Below are positions 41,485 to 53,764 of a stretch of 64,000 nucleotides of DNA, piece by piece. Source of the DNA: Siniperca chuatsi (lineage: Eukaryota > Chordata > Actinopteri > Centrarchiformes > Sinipercidae); NCBI RefSeq assembly GCF_020085105.1, contig NC_058060.1, positions 4,465,423 through 4,529,422 on the forward strand, given 5' to 3'. The translations under genes and the position numbers were made by a program. Below the pieces are notes generated by a model that saw only the letters and a list, made by a program, of their open reading frames with translations, did not search any database and was not told the origin of the DNA. Positions within the stretch are counted from its first letter, which is position 1. Each line of letters begins with the position of its first letter.

Positions 41485-43270
41485 GGGGGAGGCATAATAC
41501 AAATACCACCTAGAATTTTTAAAACAGTAGTAATGTAATTGTAGTGTTAATATTAATAAATTATTAATAATAGGAATGACAGCTATAGGAATAATAATGA
41601 CAGTATTAGTAACAGAGCCAATAACAACAACTGTAGTAGCAGTTGTCGAGCAGGAACATGGGGAATCCAGTCTCTGCAGCTGCAGAAGTAGAAATACCTG
41701 CTGAAAGCGAGGAGAGAAACGAGAAAGCACAAAAATACGGGAGAGATAAGATGTCAAGTTAGTAACATGCAGTAATGGGATAAAAATGCATACAGATGGA
41801 GAGGGAGAGAGGAGCTCACTGCATCATGGGAAGTCTCCCGGCAGTCTTGGCCTATAGCAGCATAACTAAGGGATGGTTCAGGGCTCACCCAAGTCAGCCC
41901 TAACTATAAGCTTTATCAAAGAGGAAAGTCTTAAGCCTATTCTTAAATGTGGAGATGGTGTCTGCCTCCCGAACCCAAATTGGGATCTGATTCCACAGGA
42001 AAGGAGCGTCATAACTGAAGGCTCTGGCTCCCATTCTACTTTCGGAGACTCTAGGAACCACAAGTAACCCTGCATCCTAGGAGTGCAGTGTTCTAGTCAG
42101 GTAATATGGTATTATGAGATCTTTAAGATATGGATTTTACAGGTAGCCAGTGCAGAGAAGCTAAGCCAGGCTAAGAAACCAGCACATGTGCTGCAGCATT
42201 CTGGATCAACTGGAGAGTTTTAAGGGACTCATTTGGGCAGCCTGATAATAAGGAATTGCAATAGTCCAACCTAGAAGTAACATGGACTAGTTTTTTGGCA
42301 TCATTTTGAGACAGGATGTGCCTGATTTTTCTAACGTTGCTTAGATGAAAGAAGGCAGTGCTTGAAGTTTGTTTCATGTGGGAGTTAAAGGATAAATCCT
42401 GATCAAAGATAACTCAGAAGTTCCTTACGGTGGTGCTGGAGGCCAGGGAAATGCCATCTAGAGTAACTATATCTTTGGATAATGTGTCTCGGAGGTGTTT
42501 GGGACCAAGTACAATAACTTCAGTTTTGTCTGAGTTTAACATCAGAAAATTGCAGGTCTTTATGTCCTTAAGGCAAGCTTGAAGTTTAGCTGGTTAGTTT
42601 CATCTGGCTTGATCAATAAATATAATTGGGTATCATCCGCATAACAATGAAAGTGTATGGAGTGTTTCCTAATAATATTGCCTAGATGAATCAAATATAA
42701 GTAGAATAGAATCGGTCCAAGCACAGAACCTTGTGGAACTCTAACTAACTGACTAACTTTGTCTTGCACGGAGGTCTTACCATTAACATGTACAAACTGA
42801 GATCGATCTGATAGATAGGATTTAAACCAGCTTAGTGCGGTTCCTGTAATGCCAATTACATGTTCCAGTCTCTGTAATATGATGTGATGGTCAATGGTGT
42901 CGAACGCAGCACTAAGATCTATTAAGATAAGTACAGAGACAAGTCCATTTTCTGATGCAATTAGAAGGTCATTTGTAATTTTCACCAGTGCAGTCTCTGT
43001 GCTATGATGCACTCTAAATCCTCACTGAAAATCCTCAAATGAATTATTATTTAGAAAGTCACACAACTGATTGGCGTCTGCTTTCTCAAGGATCTTAGAG
43101 AGAAAGGGAAAGTTAGATATAGGTCTATAGTTAGCTAAAACCAATGGATCAAGACTGGGCTTTTTAAGAAGCAGTTTAATTACAGCTACTTTAAAGGATT
43201 GTGGTACATAGCCTGTTAATAAAGACAGATTGATCATATCCAGACCATAGACCAAAAACCACATGTAATG
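41485..43270 (-). mobile_element. L2-like LINE, RT and 3' UTR, longest copy in the window
   Basis: The 3' end is at about 41490 (TACCACCTAGAATTTTT on plus) and the copy reaches to 43264, where it is 5' truncated. The 3' UTR (41490-42150) is the one seen at 2690, 9190 and 30400. The coding part is the next entry. Confidence 0.85.
42171..43264 (-). pseudogene. L2-like reverse transcriptase
   Basis: From 43264 down: LANYRPISNFPFLSKILEKA (RT motif 1), a stop at 43022, then a 150-codon open frame with TETALVKITNDLL, LILIDLSAAFDTIDHHIILQ, VPQGSVLGPILFYLYL and FHCYADDTQLYL. The catalytic YADD is intact, unlike in the other LINE copies here. After 42560 the frame is shifted, and SRLDYCNSLLSGCPNESLK and the C-terminus follow at 42171-42377. 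There is no APE domain. It is a polymerase fragment that could not move on its own. Confidence 0.85.
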
Positions 43271-43275
43271 CAGGT

Positions 43276-43770
43276 TTTACATTTTAGACACTAAAAGCAA
43301 AAGACATTGGTGATGGACTCTCATTTTACTGAGATGAGGTTCATCTGCCTGTGTCGTCCTGCTTTATTTTGTGGCTAATCCTACAGTTTACAAATGAAAC
43401 TCATGCCAATACACCAATTGCTGCAGAGATCGGGCTTTCCCTCCTGTTTGGCAGCAACACCATGTGTTTTGAGTACCCCTTGCAACTAACTTGGCTATCA
43501 TTCCTGCCTACCAATAGTATGGAGAAGTAAATACAGGCATTCATTGATTTCAAATATTTCAACTTACAAAGAAATTATGTGTGAATGTTGATAATTAACA
43601 TGATAATATGATGATTAAACTGTTCATCTGACAAACACATGGTGAAATGCGGTGAAAACATTGTAAATAACAACATTATTAGGTTGTCCTGCATTACAAT
43701 ACCATAAATTCATAATAAGTTAAAAAATAGTTTCAAAGCTACAGAAATTATTTCACATTTTATGGCTACA
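43276..43770. repeat. Dispersed repeat shared with 38.2-38.8 kb
   Basis: 43485-43735 (TTGGCTATCATTCCT, CAATAGTATGGA, AGGTTGTCCTGCATTACAAT) matches 38200-38335 in the same orientation. The block at 44410-44510 matches 38705-38794. The LINE tail and RT fragment at 43776-44330 separate the two matches, so this may be a second, interrupted copy of the Helitron's non-coding 3' half. Confidence 0.6.
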
Positions 43771-43775
43771 GCTCA

Positions 43776-43931
43776 AGATTCAATTCAATTTTATTTATAT
43801 AACGCCATTCATAACAGAAGTCATTCATCAACAAATCCCACCATGAGCAAGCACTTGGCAACAGTGGCAAGGAAAAACTTCCTTTAAGAGGCAGAAACCT
43901 CGGGCAGAACCAGACTCAGGGTGCGCGGCCG

Positions 43932-43992
<61 letters not shown>
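43776..43992 (-). mobile_element. LINE/SINE 3' tail with (GA)n
   Basis: ATTCAATTTTATTTATATAA, then AACAGAAGTCATTCATC, CCATGAGCAAGCACTTGGC and AAGGAAAAACTTCCTTTAA is, in minus orientation, the 3' end of a very common fish LINE. A pure GA run follows at 43936-43992. Longer relatives are at 50784-51010 and 59741-59852. Confidence 0.7.
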
Positions 43993-43994
<2 letters not shown>

Positions 43995-44009
43995 AGAGAA
44001 CCTACCTTG

Positions 44010-44330
44010 GTATAACCATGACAGCATCAGGGAGTTTCAACATGGCAGTGAATGCACTAAAAGTAAAAGCTCAAAGAGCTTTAAATGCAATTAAGAGAAA
44101 ATTTTAAGCCAATTAAAATTTGGCTTAAAATATTTGATAGTGTCATCCAGCCCATTGCGCTATATCATTGCGAGGTATGGGGTCCATCGCTGTACCCATT
44201 GGGTCAGATACATTTTACACTGAAAAACACCAACAAATGTATGTAGAGCAGAATTAGGCAAATACCCACTGATAATTAACATTCAAAAGAGAGCGCTCAA
44301 ATTTGAATCACCGTAAATCCATACAGTTTA
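44010..44330 (+). pseudogene. LINE RT C-terminal fragment (IALYGxEVWGP type)
   Basis: The plus frame reads TASGSFNMAVNALKVKAQRA, then KIWLKIFDSVIQPIALYHCE followed by VWGPSLYPLG. The phrase VIQPIALYGxEVWGP is characteristic of the segment after the RT fingers in one fish LINE group, and here the Gly is His. Stops and frameshifts follow. It belongs to a different family from the L2-like copies. Confidence 0.65.
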
Positions 44331-44514
44331 CATACTAAACTCTTGCCAGTACACCAATAGCTGTGGGGAGCTTTACTTCCTGCCTTTTAGAACAATCTTC
44401 TTGGGGTCTTCTTGGGAAGCCTCACAACATAGCCAAAACAGGTAAAGTTCTTCCATTCCTGAATGGGCACATGCTCCAAACGTCCACGCCCCAAACAGGC
44501 ATTGCACTAGCCTT

Positions 44515-45785
44515 AAATAAATTATGATACTAATTATGTCAGCTGTTAATAGCTAAATAATAAAAATGGCTTCAATTATTAGGTGTGGAAAGAATACTAA
44601 ACATTTAACATTTAAAAAATTAAAGTACTTTCACTTAAAAGTAAAATTACTCGACAAGTGTTGTTACAGGTAAATAAATGAACTACATAAATGATAAAAT
44701 GGTATATACATTTGAGACTGTTGGGGCTGTTGCTCTGTCATTAGCTTAGCTGTGGTTTAAGGTTTAAGTCGAGTTTAAAGCTGGTTGCTGTGTCCTGTAG
44801 AAATCATGTTCAGGTTTAAATTAAACCTGCTGCAGACCTGGTTTAACTGAGGTTTAACTTAAAACTGCCGCAAACCCTGTTTAACTGTTAACAGTTCAGT
44901 ATGAAAGATTTATGCAGCTCAGATCATTTTATACATTTCTTAAATGTTCTTTTGAAGGCAACACTATAATCAAGGGTCAAACTTATATATTTATGTAATT
45001 ACAATTAAAGTTTTTTCCTCAGCAAAGATTTGCTAAAAAAAAATGCTACTAGGCCTCTATCAAGCCTCCAGTCCTCCTCCTCTGTGGTCTAGCAAGCCAT
45101 GTCACATGAATTTCAGATTCATGCTAAATTTGAAACTTTCCCTGATTATTTATGACTGTGCTCCATTGTGGTTGTTTTGGTGTATTAAGGTTTTATGATT
45201 ACAGTTACTCTGTGGCTCAGTTTGCTATGTGTTATATTTTGGATTTAGAAGAGTGAGGTAATGACTAGAGGTAGATCATGAATCATCATGTAAATCATAA
45301 TTTGGACACCTGCCTGAAATAACTCATCTGCCATACAGCTCATGGTGATGATCATACAGGAGTGAAAAAAAACAGGCTTTTTGTCTTTCAAGCCGTATCT
45401 CTGTGTGTGCCACTGGCTGCCCAACTGGTGTGTTCATAAGGGCTCTATCTTTAGACTGGAGCAGCTAAAACACTCCACTTCAGTGGTTGCCATGGAAATG
45501 GGATTGCCGGCCTAACGGCACTAGAGTAGTGCTGGTGAGAACGAGGCTAATGATGAAAATGACTGCTATGAATGAGTGAAGCAGGGTTACTTAGCTCTTT
45601 GCATTACTGGTGCTCTGTTGGTGTCTTTATATTGGGTTGTGTTGATCATGTTTAGAAGATCATTTTAATCATATCAAGCTTTTAATCCCAATTTTTAAGC
45701 CAACATAGATGAGTGGTCCTAGAGGAATGGAAATCTACAATTCCATGACAACTGGACAACATCTCCTGAGAAAGATCATGTGACA
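44515..45785. other. Non-coding, AT-rich stretch
   Basis: No domain or repeat family was recognised. GTTTAA-containing words recur between 44750 and 44890 (for example GGTTTAAGTCGAGTTTAAAG, GGTTTAACTGAGGTTTAACT) and may be a degenerate local repeat. Confidence 0.4.
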
Positions 45786-45794
45786 CACATGAAA

Positions 45795-46399
45795 TGTCAT
45801 GGTACAGCTGTACCATTCCTAGTGTTTCTGTCTGTTTGTCCCTTGTTGGCTCTCCTCCTGTGTGTATGTGTGTGTGTGCTGTGGGGCGCGGCCCAGGGAA
45901 CTGCCAATCAGCAAGTGACACACCTGCTACCCATCTGCTGCTACTCACCTGCTCTCCATCCACAATCACATCTGACAGTATATCTACCCAGCTCTTTTCA
46001 CCAGTCTTCGCCAGATCGTCAGTTTACCTTAGTGGTATAGCTCCTCGCCTCGTGACTACTTAGAGATATTACCTGCATGTTATCAGAACGCCTGACTAAC
46101 TCTTTGACTCCCAGTGCCCAGGTTCGCTCGTGTCACCTGCCTCCAAGTTGCCCTCCGGCTTTCCAGGAGGACCTCTCCACAGCTCTCATCTGCTTCCCCT
46201 CAGACCGCTGTTCCTGCCACAGCCTGCCTGCTCTCCCCAGCTTCGTGTTGGTCCGCTGTCGGCCTCCTGTCTACCGGCTTCCAGCATTACCTCCACACTC
46301 CTGGTTTCTCATTGTGTTTCCTATAAATAAACGGAACACACTACTTCACTTCCACTGTCCTAGTCCTGCTTTTCGGTCCAGCTCCAGTATACCATAACA
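45795..46399 (+). mobile_element. Solo LTR, 605 bp, with 5-bp TSD
   Basis: The unit begins TGTCATGGTACAGC and ends CAGTATACCATAACA, with TG...CA and ATGGTA/TACCAT inverted ends. Perfect TGAAA duplications lie at 45790-45794 and 46400-46404. An AATAAA is present at about 46325. The several ORFs inside are chance frames in C-rich LTR sequence. Confidence 0.9.
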
Positions 46400-46404
46400 T
46401 GAAA

Positions 46405-47025
46405 GCTAGCTAACAGCTACTGAGTGGACCTTGTGGTGAGATTGTATCACCAACTGCTGTTTCCAAGATCAATACATGAAATCCCAATTTTATGTCCCAT
46501 TATGGAAGTCTACAAATGAACAAACAAAATTATGGAAACTTAATTTCAGTTAGTTTCTTTATTTATACGGGCAACACACATTAATCAACATCTCTGCAAA
46601 TGTGTCAGTGTTAGTCAGATGGCTAATTTTCAACTGCAGTCCTTTGGCAAGATGTTCTAAAATCAATAAAGTGTCAAGCAACTACGACACTGCTTACGCA
46701 ATTTGGCTGCCTCGCGTATTCTATGTCTGTTTGGAGCATCGATTGGGCACATCCCCAGAAATTAACGCAACACGTCTGCAAGATGCACATACGCAAACAC
46801 TCTACTGTAATCCTCCAGTAATATGCACAGTACATAGGCAAGTATGTGAACAATTCCGTTCACGACGCAGCCAGTTGTCTACGTGAACACATGGTTAAAA
46901 AGCAAGTATATCTCTGGCTTAAGACTCTTCTCATCGACTAACGGTTTAGTTGTCTATTAGGGGGGAGCCCTACATATGACATGGGATAAGTTAGCAGCTG
47001 ATCAACAAAATAATAATAAAGATAT
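46405..47025. other. Non-coding stretch
   Basis: A 94-codon plus ORF at 46602-46886 has no recognised domain and no neighbouring splice sites that convince. Nothing else was identified. Confidence 0.35.
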
Positions 47026-47033
47026 CTGATAGC

Positions 47034-47749
47034 CAATGGTGGGAAGTAACTAAGTACATTTATTCAAGTACTGTATTAAGTAGAATTTCAAGGTACTTTA
47101 CTTCAAGTACTTGACTATCTATTTTACTTTATACTTCAAATTCACTACTTTACAGAGGGAAATAATTAACTTTTTACTCGACTAAATTTATTTAACAATT
47201 ATAATTACTAGTTACGTTTCAGATTCAGATTCAGTTTTTACATAGAAGAAAACATGATTAAACCAGCGGTCCCAACCCTTTTGATTACTTACAACAAAGT
47301 GGGTCCAAAGAGGTAAAACTCTTCAATATTTCATCAAAAAAAGCAAATATTAGAAGAAAAAAATTCATCCAAATTTGTGAAGCAGACTTTTTTTCTTATT
47401 TCCTCTCCTATTAATCATGTCACGACCACTCAGATATATCTTTTGATCCTTTGGACTTAACTAGCTAACTGTATATGAAGTAGCAGGAGTAATGTATAAT
47501 TCTGCTTACAAACTGATGCATCAATATTAACAATCTAATAGATTAGATTGTTAATATTGTAATAATATGTCAGTCACAAAGGACATTTTACTGCAAAATG
47601 AGTGCTTTTACTTAAATACTTTAAGTACAGTTTGCTGATAATACTTCTGTACTTTTACTTTAAATTTAGGACTTTTATTTGTAATGGAATATTTTTACAT
47701 TGTTGTGATGGTACTTAAATAAAAGTTCAGAGTGCTTCTTCCATCACTG
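47034..47749. mobile_element. hAT-type MITE with 8-bp TSD
   Basis: The ends are CAATGGTGGGAAGTAACTAA and CTTCTTCCATCACTG, an imperfect inverted pair. Flanking 8-mers CTGATAGC (47026-47033) and CTGACAGC (47750-47757) differ at one base. The body has many AAGTACTT-like words. No ORF is present. A second partial copy lies at 61480-62073. Confidence 0.85.
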
Positions 47750-48289
47750 CTGACAGCATATATAATGCTTTTTTTTTGTGCATTCGGAGTGTATACATGT
47801 CTGACTTTTTTAGAAGCCAGGTCTTAAGACTTTGTGTGTGAAGGTGTGATAAGTGGAACAATGTTATGACATTACCAACTGAGATATGTCTCAGTTGGTA
47901 AGGTATTCCACATTTGAGAAGCGCAGAAAGGCAGGATTGGCTGAAAGAGTTGGTCCTGTAAGAAATTATACAGTCCCCTCTAAGAACAGACCTAGTAGCC
48001 TTGGTGTTTGAACTTTTCTGCTTGATAAAAGCACTAAGTGGTGGGGGAGATTTGCCATTAAAAAATATTAAACACCAAGCAGGTATTTTATATGGTTTTT
48101 CCAATTAATAATGTCATATTTACTGAGAATATTGCAGTGGTGGTGTGTAGTGGGTTTTCTATCAAACACTTTTAGAGCCTGCTTGTACACAGAAATTATA
48201 GAAATATTAAAAAGTTTGAGAGTTATTTTATGTAGTATTTTAACAAGTTACAGTAATCCTACACAGCATTTGAGAGGGTCAATCAGTTC

Positions 48290-49175
48290 CAGTAATGCTG
48301 GGATCAGACTCACAATATCTGCCCCATAATGGCATGACCCGACAGACGTGGGGCATGTAGTTTGTCATTGTAGAAGACAATGCAGCATCTTCTCTCGCCA
48401 AGTTTTACAACATCTATGATGTGTTCCATGATGATAGGGTAGGGTAGCTCTTTGTTTAAGCAGTGAAGTATGGATGGGCATATATCTTGTGTCCAAAGTC
48501 CTGCAACAGTCGAGTGGATGTTGTCACGGGCCGCATGTGAGAATTCCCTCAGCAGATAGTATGGCCACATTCCCACTGCTAAGAGTTCAATATCAGAACA
48601 ACACATCCTGGATTTCACGGTAACATGTCCAGGGTAACACCATCTCGAGGTGATAAAAATGTCAAATCCTCCTCCTTTGCTCTTACCATTCAGTTTCCCT
48701 CTGTCCACTCAAACCAGTAATTATGTATTAAACATAAGATGCTGCATTCACGATATTCAGGTTGTGCCGTTAAGGGCCGAAAGTTCATCTAGTTTATTCA
48801 CCAATGATCTTACATTCCGTATGACAATAGATAGCAGGGAGGGTTTAAATCTCCTCGCCCTCTCACTCACTCCTTCACCTTTTGACCAATATGAGCACAG
48901 AGCACTCTTCTGTGGCAACTTTACACAATTCTGTCAGAGACACTTACATCAAGGAATCGGCCATGGTTATACACATGGCTATACAGTTAGATTTGGAGGA
49001 AATGCTCTGCTGTTTGAGGGAGCTCTCAAAGAATCCAAGCAGCGACGAGGATGCTGCTTCAGTGAACCTGTAACCATTTGACATCATCCATCCAGGTTTG
49101 GTGCATTAAACCAAATGAATCACACAGTGTGATGTCACACTTAAATATTGTGTAGTCTGATTCTGGTATAAGCGG
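48290..49175. mobile_element. Terminal-inverted-repeat DNA transposon relic
   Basis: GGGATCAGACTCACAATATC at about 48301 is inverted at about 49148-49172 (AATATTGTGTAGTCTGATTC). The similarity also extends to 27325-27350, and 48880-48920 resembles 27550-27590. Ends of this kind are seen in Harbinger-like fish elements, but no transposase motif or target duplication was found. It contains a LINE fragment. Confidence 0.5.
48470..48870 (-). pseudogene. LINE APE-endonuclease fragment
   Basis: The minus frame from 48708 reads SKGGGFDIFITSRWCYPGHV, then CSDIELLAVGMWPYYLLREF. This parallels the APE region of the LINE at 1-2490 (KGGGLAVLVNNRWCNPGHI, DIELLAVGLRPYYL). The upstream part up to 48870 corresponds to the start of that APE. 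A deletion removes the catalytic region after REF. Confidence 0.75.
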
Positions 49176-49179
49176 ATGT

Positions 49180-50780
49180 TCAGAATGAAAACATCCCTGC
49201 ATTAAAACAACACAAGGGGCTGCGTTGGTGGGGGGCATGTTGTTTGTTACTGATGAGATGATAGATGGATGAATGATCTATCCAGTTTGAGTAATAGATC
49301 CATGAGATTGAAGGCTTATCAGATGCCAAAAAATTGCACAGAGGTTTATAATACTATAAGATAGGATTTTACAGGTCAGTCTGACCACGTCCTGAGCCAT
49401 CAAGCATTTGGTCTAAGATTTCTACTTTTCAAACTCAACTTACCTGACCCACTGTCCAATATACACCAAAAGGTTCTGTTCTCAGATAAAAAAAGGTAAT
49501 AAGATATTTGTGGGACCCCATCTTAGTTGATTGTATAAATGATGCAATCAACCTTACACCAGAAAACCCCAAATGGACAAACTAAACCGTTTTTAACAGT
49601 GACAGTAAATAACATTAAACATACAGTCATTCTGCCATTCTGAAAACATACTGCCTGAAAAGCAGATCTATGGTAGGCATTCCTTCTCTCTTTTCTGTCT
49701 ACCAACCATGTATAAATTTGGAGCGGGTAATGTTGCTATGGCAACAGCAACCTCTCCAATTAAAGCTTTTAGGTAGAGCAGTGTTTCAAAAGGAACTCAA
49801 GAATAAAGCACCATTTTTTGGCTTCTGCATTAACATGTATGGCCATGTGACAACCGGATAGCTCACAGTGAATGTGCCTTACATAGTTCTTACATTGGAG
49901 TGTTTCAGCTGTATTGTTGGTCCAGGATAACTGGAGTTGAGTCACAGAGAATGCCATGCAGACAGAAAGATATATGCCCATCCATACTTCACTGCTCACA
50001 CTCTTTGAAGCTAAATATGGAGAGGAGTGGTGCACTAATTGTACGTCAGCACTGATGTCTGTGCACGTCCATCATGGGCATGGACAGCTGAACACACACA
50101 CACACATTTTCAGATAGTGATTCCCCCATGTGCTGCAGACCAAACTGTACTTTTATAGTCTTTAAAAAACAAAACATGGTTATATACTGATACCTGTTGG
50201 TCTATTTTTATTTTCATTACCAAAAATGATGGGGCTCTGGCATCCTAAAAACACAATTTTTGCCACACAGCTGTTAAAAAAAGAGACACAGTAAGGACAA
50301 TAGCTAACTTAAAGGTACCCAGTTTTTGACTACTAGTAGGGCTATGGAGAAATGTTTTTACGAATGGGTCACCATTTTGTATGTGTTGTGCATGTGCATG
50401 ATAACCACCAGACAACTCCTGGCTATGCTCTTTGGAGAATTTATGGCTCACTGGAAACAGATTTATATTACTTATTACCAGATAAACTTGGCTTCTATGG
50501 AAAGATTCGTCCTGTACAATTACAAACAGAGGTTATGGTGACATGTATTACAGTAAATGATAAGGCTGGTGATATTCTGTATTTTTCTTCTTGTCAACTA
50601 ATTCTATGAAAACCAACAATGAATGTATTCTTCTAACAAGTATTGTGTGTGTATCCAAAGTCTGATATACTGTATATTAGTGGTGGGTCCAGGGGGAGAG
50701 ATTTTTATGCCATTGTGCAGTGGGTCGGACAACGCAATAGCAAACCAGGAAGAGAGAGAACTTTTTAGGTGTATCCGCTT
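49180..50780. other. Non-coding stretch
   Basis: No recognised domain or element. Short ORFs on both strands around 49670-50610 look like chance frames. Confidence 0.4.
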
Positions 50781-50783
50781 TCA

Positions 50784-51010
50784 TTCAAATGAATTCAATT
50801 CAATTCAATTTTATTTATATAGCGCCAATTCATAACAGAAGTTATCTCATTGCGCTTTTCCTATAGAGCAGGTCTAGACCGTACTCTTTATAATATTAAT
50901 TACAGAGACCCAACAAATCCCACCATGAGCAAGCATTTGGCAACAGTGGCAAGGAAAAATTTCCTTTAAGAGGGCAGACACCTTGGACAGAACCAGACTC
51001 AATGGTGGAC
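50784..51010 (-). mobile_element. LINE/SINE 3' tail
   Basis: AATTCAATTCAATTTTATTT followed by TATAGCGCCAATTCATAACA, GAGCAGGTCTAGACCGTACT and CCATGAGCAAGCATTTGG is a nearly complete copy of the tail family also at 43776 and 59741. The pentamer GAATT/AATTC repeat marks the element's 3' tip. Confidence 0.75.
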
Positions 51011-51014
51011 GGCC

Positions 51015-51690
51015 ATCCGCCGCTGCCATGTTAGGTTTTAACGGGCGCCATCTTGGAGTTCAGTGAAATTTTGAATATCAAAGCTGTTTTTAAAGATTTA
51101 CATCAGAAAGTATTAAAAGAACTAACACACTGTTGGTCTTGTGCTGTGTCTAAAAACCATCCCTATTTACTATATAGTGTAGCGTATTTCATATAGTACT
51201 GTATTGCATCACTGTCCACCATTTTATCTGAGTGTCTGAATTCATTGCAACATTTATGTTCTATATAGTGCCTTCAAAAACTCCCACAGGGGAATGAGAA
51301 AGCAGTGCTTCTGGCATGCACACTACTTTCTGCTAACAATCCCACAATGCAATATGTTGCATTTTATAGATGCAAAAGTTACAGTACTAATACTTCGACT
51401 GTCAGTGATGATGCAAAATAATGATGATTCATAAGTGTCCAAAATCTCAATTTGCTGCTCCCTATAAAGTGAAATATTGAGTGTTTATTATGTATGGAGT
51501 GAGTCAACAAGGGAATGATCACAGACATGTAGCACTCTTGTCATAGCTACTGTAATAGAATGTTTCCAACTTATTTTTAAATTAAACCTGTACATTAAAA
51601 CGTGATCTTGAAAATGGGATGAGTAATACAGCAAACCATTTACTAAATAGTCAGATTACACTGGAGGAGTAAGATAGATAGATAAAGCTA
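51015..51690. other. Non-coding stretch
   Basis: Nothing recognised. A possible dispersed repeat starts near 51150 (ATATAGTGTAGCGTATTTCA), but its limits are unclear. Confidence 0.35.
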
Positions 51691-51699
51691 AATGAAATA

Positions 51700-52860
51700 A
51701 AGCTGTGGGTGTGGAGGACATCTCTAATGAGGTCCTTAAAGCCCCTAATATATTGAATATTTTACATATCTATGACAAACGTGCTTTCAAAATGGTATTA
51801 TTTCATCTGTGTGGAACAAATCCAGAATCAAACCCATCCTTAAATCTTCAAAAGCTTCAAGATTGATTGGCTCAATAGAGATCTTTTGGAGTATAAGTTA
51901 ATTTGCTCTGGTTTTGATGGTAAATTTTCAATGCTATCAAAACCTTGTATAAAGGCCGTTTTTGTATGTTTACAGTTAAATGATTGCAGGACTGGTTGGT
52001 TTCGTTCTCCATTTGGGATGAAGGAGGAGGAGATGTGTTCTCCCCACTTTATTTACCCTCTATGTAAATGACTTAGCTCAGGAAATCAAGCAGGCCGATT
52101 TAGGTATACCAATTGATAATATGAACTTATTAGTATTGGTATACTTAGTATTCTGTTATATGCTGATGACATTGTGTTGATTGCAGAGAACAAGATTAAT
52201 TTATGAAAAAATACTGGATATTATGATTTTATAGTGTAGTAAATGGAAACTTGCTATTACTAACAATGAATAAACAGATTATACATTTTAGGAAGCAATG
52301 TGAGCAGCAGAGCAAACATACATTTCAGTTCCGTCAATGCCTTTAAAGTACACTAGTTCTTATAAATATCTTGGTTTTGTCTTTAATGACATTATGTGCT
52401 TTTCAGAGGGAAGAAAAGCACTGTCAGGGCCAGCAGGAAAAACGTTAGGGTCTGTAATGAATACAATGAAACTGTGTCCTGACCTCGGTTTTTCAACATT
52501 TTCAAAACTTTATGATTAAATGGTTGGCTCAATTTTATTTTAGGCTGCAGGAATATTGACTTTTAATGATGCCCCTGAAAGTAATGCTATACAGAGTCGA
52601 GCGATGAGGTGCTTTCTTGGGGTGCATAAATAAGTGGGCCATTGAAGGGGACATGGGATGGGTCTCATGTCTTGTAAATCAATCAATCAATCAATCAATC
52701 AAACTTTATTTCTATAGCACCTTCCAACAACCGAAACTGAACCAGATCGTAGAGCTCTGCCAGGTCGGGAAATAGTTTGGCTGTGGAACCGCCTGGTCCA
52801 GTTGCCAGAGGAAAGACTAACCAAAAAGATTTTTAACTGGGACAGAGCAAGTTACCCTTG
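51700..52860 (+). pseudogene. LINE reverse transcriptase remnant
   Basis: Frames switch often. Readable blocks are GVEDISNEVLKAPN, IWDEGGGDVFSPLYLPSM (where RQGDxLSP is expected), then LKYTSSYKYLGFVFNDIMCF, KTLGSVMNTMKLCPDLGFST, RAMRCFLGVHK and, after the inserted tail, VWLWNRLVQLPEERLTKKIF with NWDRASYPWS. The YADD region near 52155 can be read as CYADDIVLI in one frame. It belongs to a LINE group distinct from the L2-like copies. Confidence 0.7.
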
Positions 52861-53545
52861 GTCAAGAGAGGTCTCTGCAAGATTTTCTCTTTTTTGATTT
52901 ACATTTTATTTTGAGCAATAATTAGCAGTGTAACATAAATATAGTTAAAGAAAAACTACTAAAGATCCATAAGGAACAATGGAAGGATGAGATCTGGAAT
53001 AAGCCAAAGTATGTTCAACTCAAAGAGGATTACTAGAGTCTTACAAAAAATTTAATTTACAGAGAGGGTAGAGGTCCCTGTATGCTCAGTTAAGAACAAG
53101 TACCTTGCCCCTGGCATTTGAGGTAGGAAAAAATAAAGGCATTCCTGAAGAGCAGTTTGTGTTCTTGGTGTTGTTGAGGATGAATTTCATTGTGTGTTCC
53201 ATTGTCCCATGTACAGCGATTTGGGGAATCATTTGTATGAAAAAATGCAGTTGATTTGTTTTGGTTGTTTGAGGTTAATATGTTGGCTATTAAATAAAGA
53301 AATTTTTGCCTTAGCAAGATTTATAGAAAATGCATTGAAACTAAGACAGAGACCACTATATCCATTATAATATGACCTTATTTGACATGTTTTTCTCTTT
53401 CTTTTTGAAATTGTGGAACTATGTGTTGTGACTGATCATGTGGTTTTCCTGGTTGTTGTTGTTGTTGTACAGTGTCTTGTAAGCCCATATGGGCTGGGCA
53501 CCATAAGGTGCAGGACACTCAAATAAATAAATCAATCAATCAATG
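51700..53545 (+). mobile_element. Non-LTR retrotransposon, RT half and 3' end
   Basis: The plus strand holds a 5'-truncated LINE from GVEDISNEVLKAP (51710) to a distinctive 3' end, TTGTAAGCCCATATGGGCTG and GGCACCATAAGGTGCAGGAC, followed by AAATAAATAAATCAATCAAT. The 3' end contains two short hairpins (CCCATATGGG and CACCATAAGGTG). A short CAAT-repeat LINE tail sits at 52678-52735 inside the coding remnant. Confidence 0.75.
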
Positions 53546-53764
53546 TAAAAAGGCTTTCTGTCAAAATTCATGTCGTAATTACTGGGAATCTCTGATTTGT
53601 CTAAAAGCAACCAACTTGGTGCTGAATAATATAGAAGGACCAAACAAACTTCAAGGTATTTGAACCTAAGTTTAATGGATATAGTGTTATATTGTCAATG
53701 CACAGTATTTTCAACCCTCACAAGTCATCTTGTTCTCCTGTGTTCTCCCGTGTGCACTGACGTA

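Noticed and set aside
43936..43992. Long (GA)n run as a regulatory GAGA element
   Set aside because: It follows directly on a common LINE/SINE tail that often carries such runs; there is no promoter context.
45780..46397. Several C-rich ORFs near 46 kb as a secreted protein
   Set aside because: All lie within the solo LTR defined by the TGAAA duplication.
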